DNA of 64,000 nucleotides from a virus: the IMG/VR virus record IMGVR_UViG_3300029911_000002, positions 150,511 to 214,510 of that record. One strand, written 5' to 3'. Position 1 is the stretch's first letter; each line of letters begins with the position of its first letter. The notes below the pieces were generated by a model, which worked only from the letters and a program-made list of their open reading frames with translations, was not told the DNA's origin and did not search any database. Of this stretch, positions 60,112-64,000 are shown in pieces. A program made the translations under genes and the position numbers.

Positions 60112-60199
60112 ATATTATTAAAATGCAGTGGTAGCATATGTTAATGCGTTTAGCTTCCAGTTAAAGGATTCTGTTCAAATCAGACCACTTGCTCAAATT
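60112..60199. repeat. 88-bp direct repeat, left copy (tRNA-like)
   Basis: Identical over 88 bp to 62025-62112. The two copies bracket the metallopeptidase genes C and D and each contains the tRNA-like sequence. Confidence 0.95.
60125..60193 (+). tRNA. tRNA-Gly(UCC)-like, copy 1
   Basis: 69 nt. The acceptor pairs as GCA/TGC plus GTGG/CCAC with one bulged T near the 3' strand. Then U8-A9, a perfect 4-bp D-stem GCAT/ATGC with a 6-nt loop lacking GG, and a 5-bp anticodon stem TTTAG/TTAAA with loop CTTCCAG (anticodon TCC at 60156-60158). A TCTG/CAGA T-stem with canonical loop TTCAAAT and a T discriminator (as in tRNA-Gly) follow. CCA is not encoded. Anticodon UCC reads GGA, a very common Gly codon in these genes. 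The bulge and short D-loop make it atypical, so it may be decayed. Confidence 0.5.
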
Positions 60200-60205
60200 T
60201 ATATT

Positions 60206-61180
60206 ATGGATTATTTAAACAATTACAACACATATTTATTAGAAAGAAAATCGATATCTGATTCTTGTGAAATTTTACAGGAGACTATATCAAAAGATTT
60301 GCATAATATATTAATTAATTTTAATAATATTAATTTAAGTAATGAGTTTACTTATGAATTATCTGAAAATGACTTAAAATTAGATAATATTAAAGTAATA
60401 TTTAATTTATATAAATATAAAGAAAATGTTTGCAACTCTGTTGCTAGATTTAATAACTCTAAAATGAGTAATGATATTTTATCTAATATTGAAATAGTTT
60501 TAGATATTTATATTTCTGATAAAGATGAGATATATTTTAATGATTATATAGATTCTGTCATTTTACATGAATGTTTACACATTTTTCAATATTACAATAT
60601 TTCTAAAAATAATAAATTTAGGTCATCTTCTTGGTCTATCGGAGTTATTTTGAGTCAATTTAGAAACAATTTTAAATCAGATTATATTAATAATATAATT
60701 GAATTATTATATAAAACTTTAAGTCATGAAATCGATGCTCAAATACATCAATATTATTATTTTAGTAAGATTGGTAAAAAATACAATAAAATATTTGATA
60801 ATATTAAAGATATTGAAAAATTTAATATAAAAAAGCTTAGTAATATAGAAGAAATTGAATTAAATTTATTAAAAGATAAAATATATCAGAGTATTTATTA
60901 TTATTCAAAAAATAAGAAATATATTAAGAAATTAAATAAATCTATATGGAAAGAAACTAATAATGATAAATTTTTAATTGATCTTAAAGAATTATTTGAT
61001 ATTAGGTTAAAATATATAAAAAGTAAAATATCAAGTGTTGATAATAGGATTAATGAGGGTAATTTAGAGTTCTCATCGATACCATCTGCAATATTTCATA
61101 AAGATTTTAATAGAATGTATTTATATGATCCTATATTTTTTAAAAATTTATTAAATGAAAATTTTAATATACCAATATGA
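60206..61180 (+). CDS. Leader-bearing HExxH metallopeptidase-like protein (paralogue C)
   Basis: 324 residues from the ATG at 60206 (MDYLNNYNTYLLERKSISDS). A longer frame from a GTG at 60128 would start inside the tRNA-like repeat and is rejected. The start N-Y-N-T-Y-L-L-E-R parallels N-Y-D-E-Y-I-L-E-N of paralogue B. The zinc motif is HECLH in SVILHECLHIFQYYNISKNN. The second block is YKTLSHEIDAQIHQYYYFSK. A later block (NRINEGNLEFSSIPSAIFHK) is specific to this copy. The ATGA overlap with paralogue D suggests joint expression. Confidence 0.65.
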   Translation: MDYLNNYNTYLLERKSISDSCEILQETISKDLHNILINFNNINLSNEFTYELSENDLKLDNIKVIFNLYKYKENVCNSVARFNNSKMSNDILSNIEIVLDIYISDKDEIYFNDYIDSVILHECLHIFQYYNISKNNKFRSSSWSIGVILSQFRNNFKSDYINNIIELLYKTLSHEIDAQIHQYYYFSKIGKKYNKIFDNIKDIEKFNIKKLSNIEEIELNLLKDKIYQSIYYYSKNKKYIKKLNKSIWKETNNDKFLIDLKELFDIRLKYIKSKISSVDNRINEGNLEFSSIPSAIFHKDFNRMYLYDPIFFKNLLNENFNIPI

Positions 61181-62034
61181 AAAAGTATTTAAATTTTATC
61201 AATGAAGGTAATGGTATTTCTAACATTATTAAAACATATTCTGATATTATTTATACTAATTTTTTAGACTATGAAGATAAGATTATTTTTTTAGATTTAA
61301 AAGATATTTTATTTCCTTTATATAATATTAAATTGACTATTAATTTTGAAAAAAGATTAGATTGTTATGCTAAATTTGATCCTATAAATTATACTTTTTC
61401 AAATAATATATTAAAAAATATAAATTTATACTTTTTTGTTCCTATTGGAACTGATGATTACATCATAAAAAGTAAAATATCTCATGAATTGACTCATGTT
61501 TTAGAATTTTATAATTTGGTTAAGAATCAAAGAGATTTACCTACTCATGTTAATTTACAAAAAATTATAACAAATTTTAACAAAATCGAGACACCTTTAA
61601 ATGATTTTACATATTTTATTTATTTATCTTTGGATAATGAATTAAACGCTAGAGTTTCAGAAGCGTATCATTTTTTAATGAAATTTAATAGCATAGATAA
61701 AAATATTTTATTAGAAAAAATTAAAGAATGTGAATCATGGAAAAAATATGAAGAATTGGATAGTTTTAATGCTGAAAAATTTTATAATTATATGTTAGAA
61801 AAAATATCAGAGCCAGCGTTAATAGTTTTAATTAATCATTTAAATGAACAAATTATTAAAAATAATTACAATTTAGATTTTATAGATTCAAATTTACCAT
61901 TAATAGATTATTTTAAAAAATGGGAAAATATATTTAAAAATAAATGTATTAAAAATAAAAAAAAGTTATTATCTATAATTAATGAAGTTATTAAGGATCA
62001 AGGAAATATGAATGAAAAATATAGATATTATTAA
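61177..62034 (+). CDS. Leader-bearing HExxH metallopeptidase-like protein (paralogue D)
   Basis: 285 residues. The leader MKKYLNFINEGNGISNIIKT has an I-N-E site. The zinc motif is HELTH in KSKISHELTHVLEFYNLVKN (about residues 106-112). The second block is YLSLDNELNARVSEAYHFLM, giving a possible Glu third ligand. It is closest to paralogue B, including GISNIIK at the start and ELDSFNAEKFYNYML near the C-terminus. The gene's end overlaps the right-hand 88-bp repeat. A zinc protease delivered into the host is the simplest reading; no substrate can be named. Confidence 0.7.
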   Translation: MKKYLNFINEGNGISNIIKTYSDIIYTNFLDYEDKIIFLDLKDILFPLYNIKLTINFEKRLDCYAKFDPINYTFSNNILKNINLYFFVPIGTDDYIIKSKISHELTHVLEFYNLVKNQRDLPTHVNLQKIITNFNKIETPLNDFTYFIYLSLDNELNARVSEAYHFLMKFNSIDKNILLEKIKECESWKKYEELDSFNAEKFYNYMLEKISEPALIVLINHLNEQIIKNNYNLDFIDSNLPLIDYFKKWENIFKNKCIKNKKKLLSIINEVIKDQGNMNEKYRYY

Positions 62035-62112
62035 AATGCAGTGGTAGCATATGTTAATGCGTTTAGCTTCCAGTTAAAGGATTCTGTTCAAATCAGACCA
62101 CTTGCTCAAATT
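62025..62112. repeat. 88-bp direct repeat, right copy (tRNA-like)
   Basis: Identical to 60112-60199. Its left end overlaps the last codons of metallopeptidase D. Confidence 0.95.
62038..62106 (+). tRNA. tRNA-Gly(UCC)-like, copy 2
   Basis: The same 69 nt as copy 1, so the same structure and anticodon. It is followed directly by a hairpin terminator, which would end a transcript carrying the metallopeptidases and the tRNA. Confidence 0.5.
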
Positions 62113-62138
62113 AAAAAGTCTCTTTATGGGACTTTTTT
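62113..62138 (+). terminator. Hairpin terminator after the tRNA-like sequence
   Basis: AAAAAGTCTC / GGGACTTTTTT with a TTTAT loop and a T-run, 6 nt after the tRNA-like copy 2. Confidence 0.75.
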
Positions 62139-62183
62139 TATATAAATATTTTTAAAATAGTAGGTAATTCAATTTTTTTTTAT

Positions 62184-62191
62184 TATCTTTG
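62184..62191 (+). promoter_or_regulatory. Bacteroidota-type minus-7 element
   Basis: TATCTTTG, 13 nt before the ATG at 62205. A clear TTTG at the minus-33 position is not seen, so the match is partial. Confidence 0.4.
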
Positions 62192-62204
62192 AAAAAAATA
62201 TAAT

Positions 62205-62687
62205 ATGGTAATTCCAATTTATTTAAATCCAGAATTTAAAGTAAGAGATATAATTGTATCATTAACTGAAATAACTTTAAGTTATTGTAAATTTAGTTGT
62301 TATCATGAATTCACAATAATTGATTATGATTCAATAACGGGATACACCATAAGAGATAATGAGGCTGAAATAGAATTAACTATATCATCAAGTGCATTAA
62401 AAACTTTCACAATAAAAACAGATATAAAAACATCAAAGAATAGATATATTAATATTGAAAATAAGAAAAAATTTATTAATTTTATTGATGAAAATTGTCC
62501 GAATAAAAGAATTGAATGGGATTCTTATGATAAATATGATGCATGTAAATTAAAAAATTGTTACAATAATTATTGTGAAGTAGAAGAAAATTGTATTCGT
62601 TATATTAGTAATGATATAATTAATAAAAATTCTAATATTGTTAAATATATAAGAAGCAAAAAATTAAAAAAATTAAATGTCGATTAA
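62205..62687 (+). CDS. Hypothetical cysteine-containing protein, 160 aa
   Basis: MVIPIYLNPEFKVRDIIVSL..., beta-rich first half (YHEFTIIDYDSITGYTIRD), then a segment with four cysteines (DENCPNK ... DACKLKNCYNNYCEVEENC) that could bind zinc, and a basic helical end. It lacks the leader and has a host-type promoter element, so it may be an early gene. It overlaps the next gene by 11 nt. Confidence 0.5.
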   Translation: MVIPIYLNPEFKVRDIIVSLTEITLSYCKFSCYHEFTIIDYDSITGYTIRDNEAEIELTISSSALKTFTIKTDIKTSKNRYINIENKKKFINFIDENCPNKRIEWDSYDKYDACKLKNCYNNYCEVEENCIRYISNDIINKNSNIVKYIRSKKLKKLNVD

Positions 62688-62913
62688 TAATGAACTTTAT
62701 CAAAAATTATTAGATGCATCTAATCTGATACATAATAAAAAACTTTCAGGATCAGGAGATTTTATAATTATTAATTTTAAAACGGCAGAAATATTAAAAA
62801 AATACGAAAACAAAAGAAAGAAAAAGGAAGAAAGAAAGAAAAAGGAAGAAAGAATTAAAAAATTAAAAAATCTTGAAAAAATATCTAATTCAAAAAACAT
62901 TAAAAAAAATTAA
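62677..62913 (+). CDS. Small basic protein, 78 aa
   Basis: MSINNELYQKLLDASNLIHN, then a short hydrophobic strand (GDFIIINFKTAEI) and a strongly charged helix built from duplicated KKEERKK units (two identical DNA copies near 62814-62850). The helix probably forms a coiled coil or binds nucleic acid. No family recognised. Confidence 0.45.
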   Translation: MSINNELYQKLLDASNLIHNKKLSGSGDFIIINFKTAEILKKYENKRKKKEERKKKEERIKKLKNLEKISNSKNIKKN

Positions 62914-62951
62914 ATAAATAAAAAATGTAATGAACTACATATTATTTTTAT

Positions 62952-62959
62952 TATCTTTG
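62952..62959 (+). promoter_or_regulatory. Bacteroidota-type minus-7 element
   Basis: TATCTTTG, 29 nt before the ATG at 62989. The minus-33 TTTG is not obvious. Confidence 0.4.
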
Positions 62960-62988
62960 TACATTATTAATTAAACAAACAAATGTAA

Positions 62989-63321
62989 ATGGAAATGAAA
63001 TCAGACTATAGTTTTAATTTAGAAAATTCTTGGATAAATGATAATAATATTGATAATTATAAATCTTTCAACAAATTAATGGAAACATTTGATTTGATTG
63101 GAGTTTTTTCTGACAAAATGGTCGAAAAAGTATTTAGTTTATCAAATAGAATGATTGATATTAAAAATTATGTACTTGATAATAAAATGAGTCAAGAAGA
63201 TGCAGATATAAAATTTAAAGAATTGATTAGCGAATTTACTATATTTTTAAATATGTATTCTATTTTCTCAAATAAATTTAAAAGTAATTGTTTGATATTA
63301 TTCATAAGCATAGGTTTATAA
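62989..63321 (+). CDS. Hypothetical protein, 110 aa
   Basis: Helical, MEMKSDYSFNLENSWINDNN..., with DLIGVFSDKMVEKVFSLSNR, a charged stretch MSQEDADIKFKELISEF, and a hydrophobic end LILFISIGL that may touch the membrane. It is the first of a small group of genes with a host-type promoter element; the next two encode membrane proteins. Function unknown. Confidence 0.45.
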   Translation: MEMKSDYSFNLENSWINDNNIDNYKSFNKLMETFDLIGVFSDKMVEKVFSLSNRMIDIKNYVLDNKMSQEDADIKFKELISEFTIFLNMYSIFSNKFKSNCLILFISIGL

Positions 63322-63354
63322 ACTTTTTAGTATTTACATTTAAAAAATAAAATT

Positions 63355-63459
63355 ATGAAAGCAATAAATAATTTTTTTAGTAAATATTATTTGTTAATTA
63401 TTTTTATTATATTAGTTTTATCATGGTTAATTCTATATTATTTCAGTTTAAAAAAATAA
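63355..63459 (+). CDS. Tiny single-helix membrane protein, 34 aa
   Basis: MKAINNFFSKYYLLIIFIIL, then VLSWLILYYFSLKK. One transmembrane helix follows a short basic N-terminus. Its first 10 codons and 15-20 nt of upstream DNA are almost the same as those of the next gene, so it is a partial tandem copy. Confidence 0.55.
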   Translation: MKAINNFFSKYYLLIIFIILVLSWLILYYFSLKK

Positions 63460-63463
63460 AATT

Positions 63464-63874
63464 ATGAAAGCAATAACTAAATTTTTTAGTAAATGTTCTT
63501 TATGGATTATTTTTGGTATATCATTCGTGATATATTTTATTATTATTTATTCGATGGTTTATTTTATTACTATAGATAAAGATATTTCAGTTAATATTAT
63601 GCTTAAATTGGCGCTTTATATATCTTTTTTATTTTCTTCATTAATAATAATTACTACTAATTCTACAAGGAAAAATAAAATTTTTTGGAATGATAGTACA
63701 GAACTTGAAACTTTGATAAATAATTCTGATACAATTACCATATTAGAAGATTTATATAATATAAATATTCAATATTTAATTAAAATATCACAGGGTGGCA
63801 TTCATTCTCAAGAAATAAATAGATTGATATCAATGATAGATATAAAAATTAAAACAATTAAGAAATTAAAATAA
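63464..63874 (+). CDS. Membrane protein with two helices, 136 aa
   Basis: MKAITKFFSKCSLWIIFGIS, with transmembrane helices about residues 12-34 (WIIFGISFVIYFIIIYSMVY) and 46-63 (LKLALYISFLFSSLIIITT). A cytoplasmic helical tail follows (DSTELETLINNSDTITILED). The N-terminus duplicates that of the 34-residue protein before it. Its stop overlaps the next start (TAATG). Function unknown; two helices and a soluble tail would also fit a superinfection-exclusion or holin-like protein, without direct evidence. Confidence 0.5.
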   Translation: MKAITKFFSKCSLWIIFGISFVIYFIIIYSMVYFITIDKDISVNIMLKLALYISFLFSSLIIITTNSTRKNKIFWNDSTELETLINNSDTITILEDLYNINIQYLIKISQGGIHSQEINRLISMIDIKIKTIKKLK

Positions 63875-64000
63875 TGAAAAATACATCAGTTAAAAATTAT
63901 TTAAAATCTATAAATTCATTAGGTGAAAATATAATAAAAGATATAAAATTATCTACGTATACTGATGATTTAGCTTGTTATTCAGTAAAATATTTTGATA
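63874..64000 (+). CDS. Hypothetical protein, N-terminal part (cut by window edge)
   Basis: The ATG at 63874 overlaps the preceding stop and the frame stays open to the window edge: MKNTSVKNYLKSINSLGENI, then IKDIKLSTYTDDLACYSVKY. Too short to identify. Confidence 0.4.
   Translation, partial: MKNTSVKNYLKSINSLGENIIKDIKLSTYTDDLACYSVKYFD

Noticed and set aside
60128-60205. Extended start (GTG at 60128) for the metallopeptidase gene
   Set aside because: It would translate the tRNA-like repeat. The ATG at 60206 gives a leader-like start matching paralogue B.
1-64000. Alternative genetic code, as in some very AT-rich large phages
   Set aside because: TAA, TGA and TAG all occur at natural gene ends (for example TAG at 2898, TGA at 5424), and long genes are free of internal stops with the standard code.

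Overview
This window looks like part of the genome of a large, very AT-rich tailed phage with T4-like (myovirus-type) genes. The T4-type markers are a UvsW helicase with a UvsY-like gene just upstream, a family B DNA polymerase (gp43-type) N-terminal half, and thymidylate synthase. Very large baseplate, tail and fibre proteins and many free-standing homing endonucleases support the same reading. The host is probably a member of the Bacteroidota. Gene starts lack Shine-Dalgarno sequences and sit behind A-rich leaders. The NAD synthetase gene has a promoter matching the Bacteroidota pattern TTTG-N20-TAnnTTTG. TAA, TGA and TAG all end genes cleanly, so the code is standard.

Layout. 1-2.9 kb: end of thyA, then two tandem ADP-ribosyltransferase-like genes. 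2.9-6.9 kb: a membrane coiled-coil protein and an overlapping chain of small genes that begin with a shared leader (MKYIKTFE-like). 7-15 kb: two >1000-residue virion proteins and smaller companions. 15.1-18.7 kb: UvsY-like, tiny paralogues, UvsW and a homing endonuclease. 18.8-23.3 kb: a two-gene cassette of unknown function, an M15 peptidase (endolysin), and more leader-bearing genes. 23.2-25.6 kb: an IS607-type element (TnpA serine recombinase + TnpB) lying inside a leader-bearing acetyltransferase gene. 25.6-41 kb: virion, tail and fibre genes, including a 2152-residue fibre. 41-43.7 kb: a membrane protein, NAD synthetase and a 59-residue protein. 43.8-52.6 kb: two GIY-YIG endonucleases, a fused GT4/heptosyltransferase-type glycosyltransferase, an IPT/TIG-repeat protein, two GT-A glycosyltransferases and one decayed glycosyltransferase-like gene. 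52.6-56.4 kb: two HExxH metallopeptidases and a chimera between a homing endonuclease and a metallopeptidase tail. 56.5-59.8 kb: a ribbon-helix-helix protein, the DNA polymerase N-terminal half and an endonuclease. 59.8-64 kb: two more metallopeptidases between two identical copies of a tRNA-Gly-like sequence, then small membrane and hypothetical genes.

The main theme is a set of about 20 unrelated proteins that share a short N-terminal leader resembling the T4 capsid-targeting sequence (MKTYQEFIAE of the internal head proteins). Many also end in KFNL/KFNI. They include ADP-ribosyltransferase-like proteins, HExxH metallopeptidases, an acetyltransferase, a leucine-rich-repeat protein and zinc-ribbon and nuclease-associated folds. 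I infer that they are packaged in the head and ejected into the host as an effector set. A second theme is possible fibre decoration: an autotransporter-heptosyltransferase-like enzyme and GT-A enzymes lie next to Ser/Thr-rich repetitive fibre genes. A third is heavy invasion by mobile elements: five endonuclease genes, one IS607 element, a split polymerase and a decayed gene.
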